From the NCBI GenBank assembly GCA_019925095.2, contig CM034392.1:11489887-11553886 (forward strand): a DNA stretch of 64,000 bases. The letters run 5' to 3'. The first letter of the stretch is position 1; every line of letters begins with the position of its first letter. Made by a program: the position numbers and the translations under genes. Below, piece by piece: positions 35,470 to 43,089 of this stretch. The notes below the pieces were generated by a model. That model was given only the letters and a program-made list of their open reading frames with translations. It had not been told where the DNA came from and did no database searches. The DNA is from Dendrolimus kikuchii (Eukaryota; Arthropoda; Insecta; Lepidoptera; Lasiocampidae).

Positions 35470-35817
35470 GGAAATTTACAAATATTAAGTTTTCTTACCA
35501 TTTCCATGCATAATACCGTGGGTCAGGAATAAAGGAGCTCGTCCGGAAAAGTTTTCTTTAGAAAAAGCTTCTCTAACAAGTTTGTGATCAGATAATATTA
35601 CTGCATATATATTTCCCATTTTCATTCCATATATAGATCCGTATTGTTTGGATAAATTAGTTAAAGTCTTGTGTGGTTGACGCGGGTTTAAAAACGGCAT
35701 GTAACCAACGATTGGCAATCCCCATGGCCCAGGAGGCAATCCCTGCCAATCCTTTATCTTCTTGAAAATCCAAAATCCAGCCACAAAAGTTATTAAAAAC
35801 AATAATAATAAATCCAT
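20270..35817 (-). CDS. phm: CYP306A1-like (phantom) ecdysteroid 25-hydroxylase P450, seven exons
   Basis: Exons on the reverse strand: 35817-35499, 35100-34955, 33519-33320, 31953-31506, 31166-31020, 29296-29122, 20451-20270; GT-AG junctions and phases all agree and yield 538 aa. Motifs: anchor residues 2-18, hinge LPPGPWGLPIVG (27-38), GNLWKDQRK in exon 2, I-helix AGLDT (348-352), K-helix ETQR (402-405), FRPSRF, heme loop FQTGKRMCPG (476-485, Cys483). RIRSIVPVGIPHG and PFQTGKRMCPGDE are features I associate with CYP306A1 rather than CYP18, and CYP306A1 is the conserved neighbour of CYP18A1; CYP18B1 is the main alternative. CYP306A1 hydroxylates the ketodiol precursor at C-25 in the ER of prothoracic gland cells. 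The last intron divides the heme loop and is 8.7 kb because of transposon insertions. Gene is convergent with CYP18A1. Reading frame is intact, so it is probably functional. Confidence 0.85.
20525..20760 (+). repeat. Dispersed repeat, copy 1 of 2
   Basis: About 220 bp (CGAAAATGCCCTATAT, AAAGTTAGAGAACACAC) matching 63675-63870 at moderate identity. No coding signal. Probably a noncoding part of a transposable element abutting the LINE fragment to its right. Confidence 0.5.
20770..21045 (+). pseudogene. CR1/Jockey-type LINE C-terminal fragment
   Basis: Translated pieces read DQIPPSLFHHRTNRRTGMRYR, VDIPPIRPKRFAS and MWNSLLESVFPETYNLGVF followed by RVNRYFLDKRAPS, with frameshifts and a stop. It is the same protein family as the fragments at 39.4 kb and 55.9 kb. 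Confidence 0.7.
21250..21809 (+). pseudogene. Decayed RTE-type LINE, left half (RT region)
   Basis: Broken frames show GININGERICHLRLADDIFIF-type RT sequence (ADD core, 21500-21570) and a downstream QCLKKKVF motif near 21780, all in the order expected for RTE-clade reverse transcriptases. Frameshifts and stops are frequent. The sequence is cut by the R1 element at the TSD and resumes at 28698. Confidence 0.75.
22279..25449 (-). CDS. R1-type retrotransposon ORF2 (AP endonuclease and reverse transcriptase)
   Basis: 1056 aa, uninterrupted. Residues 1-210 form an apurinic-type endonuclease: QGNLNHC (9-15), AEPY (37-40), LGDFNAKS (124-131), VDVTF (175-179), SDHRYI (201-206). Reverse transcriptase spans about 435-720: APGLDG (450-455), AYRPIVLLDEVGKLFERI (509-526), FRTGRSTIDA (549-558), LDIANAFNSLPW (581-592), VPQGSVLGPLLWN (638-650), YADDTLI (670-676). 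A C-terminal zinc knuckle CHHCDTGDEDTALHTLQEC starts at 957. It nicks the target and reverse-transcribes the element RNA at the nick. All catalytic residues I can check are present, suggesting competence. Several long frames on the opposite strand are shadows of its high GC content. Confidence 0.92.
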   Translation of the reverse strand: MANPILVVQGNLNHCATAQDLLVQSMAQWGIQLAVVAEPYYVPPRSDWAGDLDGSVAIVVRTAAACPPLASVVKGRGYVAATIGEIVFVGGYFSPNRRLADFEGWIEEVGTVVARNRPRPVLVLGDFNAKSVAWGCPSTSARGEALEEWAIEKGLVVLNRGSVHTCVRQQGGSIVDVTFASPELARRVRDWRVVTGVETLSDHRYIRFSVSARNPEPPCREPPVGDCPRWALKKLDREAFKEALIVATWTSGPEVNPPDINVDQEAENLRLLVTGVCDAAMPRRGRFRPLRKVYWWNPELEGLRRACNSARRQYTRHRRRRRRAADAATVEAQLYEGYRSARRTLRIAIRNAKNVAWGELLDSLNQDPWGRPFKMARNKLRAWAPPLTESLPRDVTLDVVGALFPSRAEHMPPAMAPPEADPSADRDPVPTVDRVELGVAMLRLKAKNTAPGLDGIPGRAWVLSYDALEPRLMRLFGACLEQGQFPQRWKTGKLVLLRKEGRPADSPSAYRPIVLLDEVGKLFERIIVDRLVQHLSTTGPDLADNQFCFRTGRSTIDAVMRLRGLAEEAVSQGEVLLAVSLDIANAFNSLPWACILEALRYFGVPTYLRRIVGAYLNSRAVIYPVHEGWNRRAMVCGVPQGSVLGPLLWNIAYDWTLRCRVLPGVSVVCYADDTLIAARGRTHRQACLLGTAGVSTIVGRIRRLGLEVALQKTEAVMFHGPRNRPPPDSCIIVGGIRIGIGGTMKYLGLVLDSRWDFSAHFRQLLPRLKGAAGALSRLLPNVGGPNATCRKLFEGIVRSMALYGAPVWSDHLTAKNAALLRQAQRILAVRAIRGYRTVSFEVASLLAGSPPWDLEARVLASLYVWRKEALARGTRPAPREIEACRSELHQVAVGVWEDRLRRPSAGPATIEAVRPVLHDWIRRSHGTLTFRLTQVLTGHGCFGRYLCRLGREATSGCHHCDTGDEDTALHTLQECPAWTEQRRELVAHTGLDTSLPAVVRTMVGSSTGWDAVSSFCEQVMFAKEEAERERERNSLLRSRQRRTRRRRRSDSDLRPP
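25464..28019 (-). CDS. R1-type retrotransposon ORF1 (gag-like RNA-binding protein)
   Basis: 851 aa. It would bind the element RNA and form the ribonucleoprotein for retrotransposition. The N-terminal third is Ser/Arg-rich (SRSRSDSRSRSPTRSRS) with basic patches, then a coiled-coil-like charged region (EIRKLEAANRRLEGEMKQMR) and a polyproline run near residue 370. The C-terminal half has the gag core followed by zinc knuckles from residue 707: CWRCLVAGHVACTC fits CX2CX4HX4C; the second, CYRCGQPGHPAATG, lacks the last Cys at the standard place; a third is CSICSAAGRAAGHWMC. A Lys-rich tail (PKKKKKSKRK) follows. The stop lies 14 nt before the ORF2 start, so ORF2 is probably made by reinitiation or a similar mechanism. 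No internal stop. Confidence 0.88.
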   Translation of the reverse strand: MKAQSQELLPQVGRSSAQKKKEGESHADAGTYGKASCPPSYSGGGGTILRSPQIWTLSKEKVPEMGGEVTFARSSSRQSGRTSAASGARSGDMSGALSGDIDESDSNLSMFSIRSRSRSDSRSRSPTRSRSGSGPGIRTEPEAGPSQPSSQWRAQKKRRRPVPYRGPKDTAPQSSGEETVASKASRKVSPPKPRTSAEAASLARAKESIAQAGRVTDLELEHEEGTVELIRTAEEARIARRAPELLDRSRSVSITDEAGARTAQAIETDVRNALGVIRHVAKVPKGLKGTFVKSLNDSVSIISDAFEVLRGRTEFEEIRKLEAANRRLEGEMKQMRTEMASLRAEISKSRPVLVPSKSKPLPTPRPPPPPPPPPSMSVVGGRFKDQEELLRHLTLSLGAMMDAKLAALDDRLLPERRVRPPLAVDVRQANAQPSPTPVRKEANRPRPPEEFPPLPAKRKRGGGNDQSTATSTPRANTSAPEPSPRLDEGWSVVARKAKKKKPPAQPSGANRAAHPQARPKPPKHTKTQGPRMRVPNTTAVILTLLPAAVEKGTSYADIMQRAKANIKLGDLGIAGVKLKTARTGARMLLLPGKDSGEKADLLAARLREVLPEDEVKVSRPERCFNVRVSGLDDFTTVEEVVAAVARATDIAAGRFNSSVVRLGPDRLGYLIIACPVAAAINLKERRRLMVGWASVDVKILPSRSERCWRCLVAGHVACTCSSPVDRSKDCYRCGQPGHPAATGLNPPHCSICSAAGRAAGHWMCRGVPAARKSAGPSTTARSTSNRVDQDKSTGGKSKPPKKKKKSKRKGPKQAAATISPLLPQPLRPRAKPRSLLPPTSSPAPGTTRMEE
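28698..29062 (+). pseudogene. Decayed RTE-type LINE, right half (C-terminus)
   Basis: Continues the left half after the R1 insertion: TYGAET, then GLVHKFQVDQRAKERALLD, SLMDRIRNEDICKRTK and LKWQWAG, which are characteristic of the RTE C-terminal region, with stops. CCTAACCTAACCTAACC at 28720-28736 falls inside this decayed coding sequence. Confidence 0.75.
29440..29840 (-). repeat. Helitron-like/Lep1-type dispersed repeat
   Basis: Reverse-strand copy of the family that reads TATGCCCGCGACTTCGTCCACGC, ATCCCGGGAATTC-type blocks and AAATCGGCCCAGTAGTTTT. Sister copies lie at 35955-36250, 48360-48800 and 11490-12150. It is in intron 5 of the phantom-like gene. Family name is tentative. Confidence 0.5.
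30780..30912 (+). repeat. LINE 3' tail ending in a (CT)n microsatellite
   Basis: Ends TGCAATAAAGTATTCT then (CT)11. The same TGCAATAAAGTAT end, with ATTCT repeats, terminates the LINE at 5.37-7.07 kb on the other strand. In intron 5 of the phantom-like gene, antisense to it. Confidence 0.5.
32430..32630 (+). repeat. Dispersed repeat carrying a TGACGTCA palindrome (intron copy)
   Basis: Shares GCATTAATTA, ATTATTGTTTGA and AAAATATCAGAATTT blocks with 16095-16355. A perfect TGACGTCA (CRE/ATF-type site) is at 32460-32467. Located in intron 3 of the phantom-like gene. Confidence 0.45.
32853..32945 (+). repeat. Dispersed repeat, copy of 1575-1665
   Basis: Block GAGAACAAGCGGCAAGGAAC then TCCCCAGCAAC and TCTAGCTAAAAATTG match 1575-1665 closely. 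A known type of lepidopteran interspersed repeat segment, not coding. In intron 3 of the phantom-like gene. Confidence 0.5.
33725..33885 (+). repeat. Helitron-like repeat ending GTCTGCCGGGACCTCTAG
   Basis: Contains AACTTGAGAACGACTTTACCG and ends AGGGCAGGACAACGTCTGCC then GGGACCTCTAG|T. The CTAG|T end fits Helitron 3' termini. Related copies are at 4955-5165 (reverse) and 57045-57565. In intron 2 of the phantom-like gene. Confidence 0.45.
33889..34863 (+). pseudogene. 5'-truncated LINE: RNase H end, zinc knuckle, 3' UTR and poly(A)
   Basis: An open frame from about 33890 to 34497 begins with the end of an RNase H domain (KAHAEVTEKDRADALAKAAA) and ends with a CX1C-H-C type tail (CSCDTGEEETPLHVIFGC). 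This arrangement is typical of the C-terminus of RNase H-bearing LINEs of the I/R1 group. A 3' UTR of about 360 bp and a run of A residues (34850-34863) follow. It lacks endonuclease and RT, so it is a dead copy. It lies antisense in intron 2 of the phantom-like gene and directly follows a Helitron-like tail. Confidence 0.75.
35298..35390 (-). repeat. RTE-type LINE 3' tail
   Basis: TTTGGGGTCGGCACAGTATG block, also found at 39366-39426 and 45985-46104. Read on the reverse strand it gives GTGCCGACCCCAAATA, which I associate with RTE 3' ends in Lepidoptera. In intron 1 of the phantom-like gene. Confidence 0.45.
35401..35464. repeat. (AT)n microsatellite
   Basis: Uninterrupted AT dinucleotides for about 64 bp, in intron 1 of the phantom-like P450, 35 bp from the exon 1 donor site. 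Confidence 0.97.
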
Positions 35818-35954
35818 TGTATTCTACAACAAAGTATAAAAACAATTTTATTATAAGTAGTATTTTTTATTTTATACTCATTTAATATTGTTTAGAAACC
35901 ACTTCCAAGTACGCAGTGAGACAGGTTGTAAGACAATTTATTATTATATGATCG

Positions 35955-36250
35955 ACTAGGATATGCCCGCGACTTCGTCCACGCTTCACCTGTAATTCTC
36001 GCAGGATTCCCGGGACACAAAGTATCGCAACATTTAAGAAATAATGTAAGATTTTAAATCATTACCAAAAAAATCCCTACGGGATTCCCAGGATGAAAGG
36101 TAGCGCAGATTTTAAGTCTAAGAATTTGCCGTCGATCAGCGAAAACCGTAACGAAATCGGCCCAATAGTTTTTAAGTGAATCTCTAACAAACAACCAAAC
36201 AGACAATAAACCTAAAAAAAATTGTATCGTGTTCTCCGTCGTTTATATAG
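35955..36250 (+). repeat. Helitron-like/Lep1-type dispersed repeat
   Basis: Starts TATGCCCGCGACTTCGTCCA and contains AAATCGGCCCAATAGTTTT, then ACAAACAACCAAACAGAC, TTGTATCGTGTTCTCC and TTTATATAGTGT. Same family as 48360-48800. It lies between the candidate promoter and the start codon of the phantom-like gene. Confidence 0.55.
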
Positions 36251-36365
36251 TGTAACAGCCTTGCAGAGAATCGGGTGAGAAAGTACCAAATATTAACTAT
36301 TTGGGCAGGGTTTCCCCTTAATTGTTCAGCCGTTGATGTGAGTATTCACACAGCACAGTAAGCAA

Positions 36366-36399
36366 TGAACACCGTCTACACACCGCTACGCCTTTTATA
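36366..36399 (-). promoter_or_regulatory. Candidate TATA box and initiator for the phantom-like P450
   Basis: On the reverse strand a canonical TATAAAA (36399-36393) is followed 33 bp later by TTCATTG with the A at 36366, resembling the arthropod initiator. It lies about 550 bp upstream of the P450 start codon in the right orientation. A TTGTTGTAG acceptor-like site just before the ATG (about 35826) suggests the leader may contain a small intron, but I could not fix its donor. A Helitron-like repeat sits inside the leader region. Confidence 0.45.
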
Positions 36400-36699
36400 C
36401 TAAAATACTATTATACTACCCTACAAAACAATAATATTGCATACATCATAGTGTTGCCAGGATCACAAAAACAATTATAAAAATTAGTTACTGATGCACT
36501 AAATTATTTAGACGATAATTTAGTGGGCTTATAAAATTAATTAACCGGTAGAAAATGGTAATTTAATTATAAATTGACTAAAAATATTATCTATGACGAT
36601 TGTCTATGTGATATTAATATACACTATGGTTCTCATGACTACTTTGGTGGACACCTTGTAACAATAGTGTATTTTAGTTTTATTTTTTAAATATAGATA

Positions 36700-37400
36700 A
36701 GTAAGATATGACTAGAGTTTTCCCGGGGCTTCGTCGCGTGTAGTGCACTCAGCAGTAGCTTTATTTTACTTATATACAAACTAATTCAGTTGTTATACAT
36801 AATATAATTGTATATAATAATAAAAAAACCAATTCCATATAGTCTAGATAAATACCCAGCAAAACATAAAGGCGATTCGAAGCCAACCTGATTTTAAGTA
36901 ATACAATGAAAATAGCGTGTTGTTTATGACAATGAAAGTTTTTGTTAGCGAATTAAAATAATGCAAGTGTAACGCCGTCTATTTTACTAATCAGTTTATT
37001 ATTCCAAGGAAAAAACTCCGTTTATCGGCATAAAATGTTTCCTAATGTGTTGACTCGCGTTACAAGCCAGAACTATGTCCAGTTTTATTCATATACGTTC
37101 AATAGTTTCCAACTTTTTCGCTATTTTGGTCTATCCCACGGAAACGATGTTATTTATCAGGATAAAAAGTATCCTAAGTTACGCCCCAGGATATATATAA
37201 GCTAGCTCTATGTCGAGTTTAATTTAAATCCGTTCTGCAATTTTCACGTAATGCTCTAACAGACAGACAAATAGACAGATAGACTGATAAAATTATAAAA
37301 AGTGTATTTTCGGAATCTGGTGGTCCGAATTAGCCCCTTGATGTTTTTAAAATTTTAGACGCATTGTACAAACCCGAACCATTTACAGATTTATTATAGT
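36700..37400 (+). repeat. Diverged Helitron-like repeats
   Basis: Blocks such as GTTTTCCCGGGGCTTCGTCG (36718), GGATAAAAAGTATCCTAAGT (37160) and AACAGACAGACAAATAGACAG (37258) are typical of the Lep1-like families elsewhere in the window. No gene. Confidence 0.4.
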
Positions 37401-37404
37401 ACCA

Positions 37405-37700
37405 ACTGTGCTCGCGACTTTGACCGCTTGGATATATTTTCGCGGAACTCTAAAAAGAGTTAAAAAAAAATGTAGCCTAAGTTACTTCTTATAACATCAG
37501 CTGTTGCCAGTGAAAGGTCTGATCAAAATCGGCCCAGCCGTTTCAGAGATTAGCCGAAACATCTAGACAGATATAATTTTACATTGATTTTTTCATATAA
37601 GTACCGTATATACTTTCATAATTGCATTTAGTAAAACGCTGTTATTTTGACATTACAAACAGACACTTCAATTTTATTTATCTGTATGTATGTATGTATT
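37405..37700 (+). repeat. Helitron-like dispersed repeat, copy B
   Basis: Collinear with 1066-1345: TTTTCGCGGAACTCTAAAAA, GTTACTTCTTATAACATCAG, CAGCCGTTTCAGAGATTAGC and ACTTCAATTTTATTTATCTG. Confidence 0.55.
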
Positions 37701-39022
37701 TATAGAGTAGTAGTGTCAATACAAAATTCTTAGTATTGGTATTTACTATATGGAAAATTTAAAATTCTTAGGTGCCTGTTACTTATCGAGCCCCTACAGC
37801 CATTTTATAGTATACATGCATTTGTACATAAGTATATTTTCCTTGCAAAATGTATTTCAAACTATTATTTGTTTTAAGACTTGCAGTTTTTGATTCAGAT
37901 CTAACTAAAACTGAAAGACTTAAAACAAATAATAAAGTTTAAAATTTCTTTTACACCATAAAAATAATTTCAAAATCCAAATGTCGCTTACATTAAAATT
38001 ACGGTAAAGGCTCGTCATACCTTGACATCAGGAATAACGTAAGGACCCGTAGAATCCAAATACAAAATTAATTAAAAATACATATTTTTTTAAAGGTTTT
38101 TAGATACAATCTTTTGAGATCCTGGATACCACGTAGCAGCAGAGTGCTAACCAAGACAAGTAAAACGAGCCCAAACACGACGGGTCTATCTTGTTTAGTA
38201 CAGGAGTTCCTATGGTCCGACTCCATCATCAGATCAACTCCATGGTAGCATATTATTGCATTGTCACGCGATATACATACGCGTGCAAAATTACAGCTCA
38301 ATCGGAAACCGGGAAGTTGGTCAAATTTAACTTGCAAGATTCCACCCGAACTTAATTACATACATACATCCATTGCAAGTTGAATAAAAGCTTGTAAAAA
38401 TATAATAATATCGGCCCATAAATGTCCCACTGCTGGACTCGGGCCTCCCACTATAGGGGAGCGGACAGTATACCCGCCACGCTTCTAATATTATTCAAAT
38501 CTAAAATTTTATAATATTAGTCGAATTTATTACACTCACTTCACTAATATTTAATTCGAAACATATAAATTCACCAGTTTCAACTTCTACTGTCATCAAA
38601 ACTGTTCACTAAAGGATTCGCTCTTCTGAATTTACTGTCCAGGGTGACTTTAATTTAATCATTACATTGAAAACGATGATACCACAAGTTTTATGCAGAT
38701 TGATCGTGTAAGTAAATATAAACTTAAATACACTAATAAAATATTATTTTATTACACAGAATTAAAGGTAATATTGTAACATTTATTTTGTTGTGTGTAA
38801 AATTCAAAAGCACCTATTTTGTTATGTTAATATAGTCTATTTGTTTTAACAAAGACTGGATTGACGCTTAGCATTGTTTTCACCATCTTTTTAGTGACGC
38901 AGCAATAGATATGACAAATAAAATAATGCAACTATGTACATGTAGTAAGCAACACATCTTTTTAATATTGCACACAATATATGTAGTTCTGTATAACAAC
39001 TCCTCCAAATCACAAATAATGT
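37701..39022. other. Gene-poor sequence with an RTE-like 3' tail
   Basis: AAATGTCCCACTGCTGGACT at about 38420 is the reverse-complement version of the GCAGTGGGACNTTTATGGGCT-type LINE tail also found at 50020. The rest shows no gene. Confidence 0.45.
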
Positions 39023-39295
39023 GGGACCTTACTTATAATCCTTTCTTAAATTTAAAGAAACTGCTCAGCAATTGATAAGTGAAAGTCTTATAAACTTCAC
39101 TTTAGTAGAATATTTTGGGTACAACCTACGTTAATCGTTTAAATTTCGTTTATCTGTGCTCCTCTTAGGTAAATAACAGGTAATACACGTTTATAAGTGA
39201 AAAAAAAAAGATATTCATTGATTAGGGTCCGATTCTGATTCTCTTACTTAAGAGATGGCTAATCGTTTCTTAACGAGATTATTATAAGTAAGGCC
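39023..39295. mobile_element. 270-bp MITE, copy 2
   Basis: Ends GGACCTTACTTATAATCC and ATTATAAGTAAGGCC. Highly similar to 14061-14330 throughout, so both copies moved from a common source. Confidence 0.8.
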
Positions 39296-39365
39296 GGTGA
39301 TCTCCAATGCGTAGAGTTGCCTCTACAGTCAAGAGCTCTCTTCAGATACAATTGATAATCTCTCT

Positions 39366-39975
39366 CTTTTCTTTCAACTTCTCCCAACTATTTGGGGTCG
39401 GCACAATGTGTCTTTCTTCCACATTCCTATACAATTGATGATAATACCTTGTCTTTAGCGCAAGTGGCAGCCAAAAAGCTGGGTGTACTCGCAAAGGTGA
39501 GACAGTACTTCACGTCGAAACCACTGCTGAACTTATACCAAGCACAAGTTCGTTCCTGCATGGAGTACTGTTCTCATCTTTGGGACGGGTCAGCCAAATA
39601 CCAGCTGGAGGCGTTGGAATCAATTGAGAAAAAAGCCAGAAAGCTGGTCAGCAATGATCGTCTTTTTTATGCTCGACTTCAGAGTCTAGAGCACCGACGT
39701 AAGGACGCGGGGCTGACTGTCTTCTATCGGATACATTACTGGGAGTGTTCCTTAGAATTGCACGAGCTGATTCCTCCATCCACATTTTACCATCGGACAA
39801 GCAGACGCACCGGTTTGCACCACCGTTACATGGTGGAAATACCACCAGTCAGAAACAGGCGTTTCGCTTCATCTTTTCAGGTGCGCACTGCCGAAGAGTT
39901 GAATAATTCGCAGAGTCTGTTTTGCCTGACAAATACAATTGAAGTCTACAAGTCACGAGTGAACATCTTCTAGGT
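39366..39975 (+). pseudogene. RTE tail joined to a CR1/Jockey-type LINE C-terminal fragment
   Basis: A short ACTATTTGGGGTCGGCACAA block (39385 on; RTE tail type) leads into an open frame to 39973 that reads MEYCSHLWDGSAKYQLEALE, RRKDAGLTVFYRIHYWECS, LIPPSTFYHRTSRRTG and RFASSFQVRTAEELNNSQS. This is the LINE C-terminal domain also present at 20.8 and 55.9 kb. The frame is intact over 180 codons but lacks the catalytic RT core, so it is a remnant. Confidence 0.7.
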
Positions 39976-40199
39976 AAGCGTGCTTCATCATAGACTGCGT
40001 CATCACTCAACATCAGGTGAGACAGTGGTCAAACGCAAACCTATAACCTTTATAAAAAAACCTACCTTAACCTTCCATAAAAAAATACGTGAATAATTTT
40101 TCATATCCTATTATAACCAAGATTTTTGTAACCAAAAGAATTTTTATTTGTAGCTACATTATTAAAATCTATATTATTTCAAGTTTCAATATTTTTAAC

Positions 40200-40560
40200 C
40201 GACTTCAAAAAGGAGAAGGTTCTCAATTAGTTTGTATGTTGTTTCTTTTTTGTATGTTTGTTACGCGGTTTCTCTGCTTCTCGTGAACCTATTTGATTTT
40301 TTTTTATTCGAAAAAGTATACGTCCGAGGTGATCCCATTGTCACCAAGTTAGGCTCTGATGAGTGGATCCCAGGGAAATAGGGTGAAAAGCTCGACAATT
40401 ATGTTTGTTACGCGCTTTCTCCATCAGTTGTGAACCGATTTTCAATTTGTTTTATTACAAAAAACATATTCTTGAGGTGGTCCCATTGTCACTAAGTCAG
40501 GATCGGCTCAGTGGATCCCAGGTAAATTAATAGCAACTCTAGTTGAAGAGCGCCTACACT
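40200..40560 (+). repeat. Two tandem units of about 145 bp
   Basis: TGTTTGTTACGCGGTTTCTC ... GTGGATCCCAGGGAAAT is followed by TGTTTGTTACGCGCTTTCTC ... GTGGATCCCAGGTAAAT. Each has GGTG(A/G)TCCCATTGTCAC. Starts with ACCGACTTCAAAAAGGAGAA, a common lepidopteran repeat start. Confidence 0.65.
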
Positions 40561-40888
40561 AATCGAAAGACAAACTTGAATACGCGTGCTAGTAGTACAA
40601 TTTCTACAGGCGCTTAATATATCATTTCTCAAGCTATTCATTTTTATGTATGCTATGTATTTGCGTAACTAAAAAGTAGAAAATATTTTTTTAACAAAAA
40701 TATAACTGACTTCAAAAAACTAAAATGCAAATAATATTATTCTAGATATTAAAGTCGGTACAAAGTAAAACATAAAAATGACCACATTTTACGAACTTGT
40801 TGTTGTTTTTTTATGTTTTGCTTGGCACCGACTTCGATATGTTATAATATTTATTTTTTACTTATTAGTGTCGGTTTTTTTTTCATAA

Positions 40889-41613
40889 TTGTTGCCTAGG
40901 TGTATTTCTAGATTTAGCGAACGTTTTGTCATGGTCTCGATTCCAATCCTTCTAAGTAAACTAAACCATATTGGTGTAAGAGATATAAGCCACGAATGGT
41001 TTAAAAGCTACCTGAGTAATCGCTGTCAATTTGTTAAGGTGGTATCGCAATGGAGTGAACAGCATACACTAAATTTCAGAGTATTCCAAGGCAGCATATT
41101 ACAGTATTCTTAATATATAGTTATATTAATGAACTGCTGAAAATTCCAATCCAAGGCGCTAACATAATATGTTATGCAGATGATACAGTTGTATTATTTA
41201 ACAACACATCCTGGGAGTCAGTGTTTAAAACAGTTCAGACGGGCTTAACCGACATCATTAAATGGCTAAACAAGAACTTACTAACATTAAACAATAAAAA
41301 AACTAAATATTTAACGTTTCATAAAACCCGTGCTTCCCAACCTCATACGCATCCTAAATTATATCTGCCACACAGCCTAAGCTGTACTTGTACACAGCCC
41401 TCTGATCATCCCACGTCAATCGAACACACCACATCCATTACGTACCTTGGTGTCCAACTAGATGAAAAATTAAATTTCAAAAATCACATTACATCCCTAT
41501 TTAAAAGAGTCAGAAAAACCATTTACATAATGAAATCCCTCTGTAGCTGTGCAACTCCAAACACTTTAAAAAATATTTCATTAATGTTACTGTCACGCTT
41601 CACTTCAGGCTAA
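40889..41613 (+). pseudogene. Jockey/CR1-type LINE RT fragment
   Basis: Two frames, joined by a frameshift near 41113, read LSKLNHIGVRDISHEWFKSY, FQGSILQYS, INELLKIPIQGANIICYADD (about 41125-41190), then NLLTLNNKKTKYLTFHKTR and TYLGVQLDEKLNFKNHI. The RT palm with YADD and the thumb are present; both ends are missing. Inactive. Confidence 0.75.
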
Positions 41614-43080
41614 CCTTTATTTTTCTCAATTGGCTCCTATATGTACACGGTCTTACAGAATGCATGACGCCACACATCGTAGGGTTGATGAATTGCTCTG
41701 CCGATCTATAGTAATGCCGATATCGTGATACCTATCATAGATTGTTTTGATCGAAGATTGCCAGGATGATTTTCCCGCTCCCAACCGCGCGCGTCAATGT
41801 TCGCATCCAGGTTCTTTTTTTCATTATAGCTTTATAAGAGACATTCCGTATCAACTGCTTTGTTGATAATAATAATCAGCGCTAATAAGTGAATTGTAGG
41901 CAAACATGAATGATCTAACAAAAACTCGGTTGCGGCCAATAGACAATTCGTTGGAAAAACGGCCAACAAGGAGAATGCCCGCTAGTGTAGACGTTAGCTG
42001 TTTGGCTGAATAAACACAACTGTAGCAACACAATAATAATTTTAGTTCTGAGACAATGATAACTACATTTGAGATAAGTATATACCTTGCTATCATATTG
42101 CTATCTAAATTGATGACGCGATTGAATAAGAATTATGATATTTAAATTTATATTTTTAGGTGCAGAATGTGTCACCTTGAAACTAACGAGATAAAGTTCA
42201 ATCTTGAATGTCACACAGACACGGCCCTACCAACCAAATAAATCAGTATCGTACCGTCTGATCTACGACAGCTCACGGATAAATTAATCAATGTACAATC
42301 AAGTCCACCTTATTTATTGAAAATAATCGGAAAATTGGGACTTATAAGTGAATTATATAATAATATGTCTGTTCAAGTCTTACCTACAATCTTTGTTGAA
42401 CGATTTCAAAATATTGCCACTAGTCAGCAGATAGCGTCCTATATTAATCGCAGAACACTACTGGTCACGCGCCCTGTCGTTGGTGGAATGCGTATTATTG
42501 CTAAATGTTCGAACTCAACTGAAAAATAAAATGGGTAAGTGCTTAGCAGTCCATGGGCAATGAAGAGTGCTGTACACGTGACATAATTATGTCGATTGTT
42601 TTCATTACTAGGTTACAAAACCAATAAAATAAAAAATAGAAAATACTCCACATCTTAAAAACTACTCGAGGGATATTGCTCAAAACAAACTTAGTTGAAC
42701 GTATTTTTAAGCTTTACCACTTTGATCTTTGGCAAAAATGTTCACTTCATATTTTAAAATGGGGTCACAATTTTTGTCAAACAACAAACAAACAACCGAC
42801 TTTATTTAAAAAGTATATAAGAACTTCAAAATCTAAATAATGATAAGTTGATAACCCAGTCATGTGGTACATACCTGCATACATGTAAGAACATTGCAAA
42901 AATGCTACTCTTATTTAAATGTGTAGCGTTCACCCCAAATATTAATATTTTACTCGATAGTATTTTCTTAACTTTTCGCGACTAGTACATAAAATAGACT
43001 ACGTTTTAACGGTTTTTATACTATTAACCTAATTAAAATACATTTATTACAATAACTTATATATTTTGAAATATATTACA
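41614..43080. other. Intergenic sequence with one unassigned ORF
   Basis: A frame at 42317-42529 (70 codons; VLPTIFVERFQNIATSQQ, RRTLLVTRPVVGG) has protein-like composition and an open context upstream from about 42150, but I do not recognise it. Otherwise AT-rich sequence. Confidence 0.3.
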
Positions 43081-43089
43081 GTATATATG

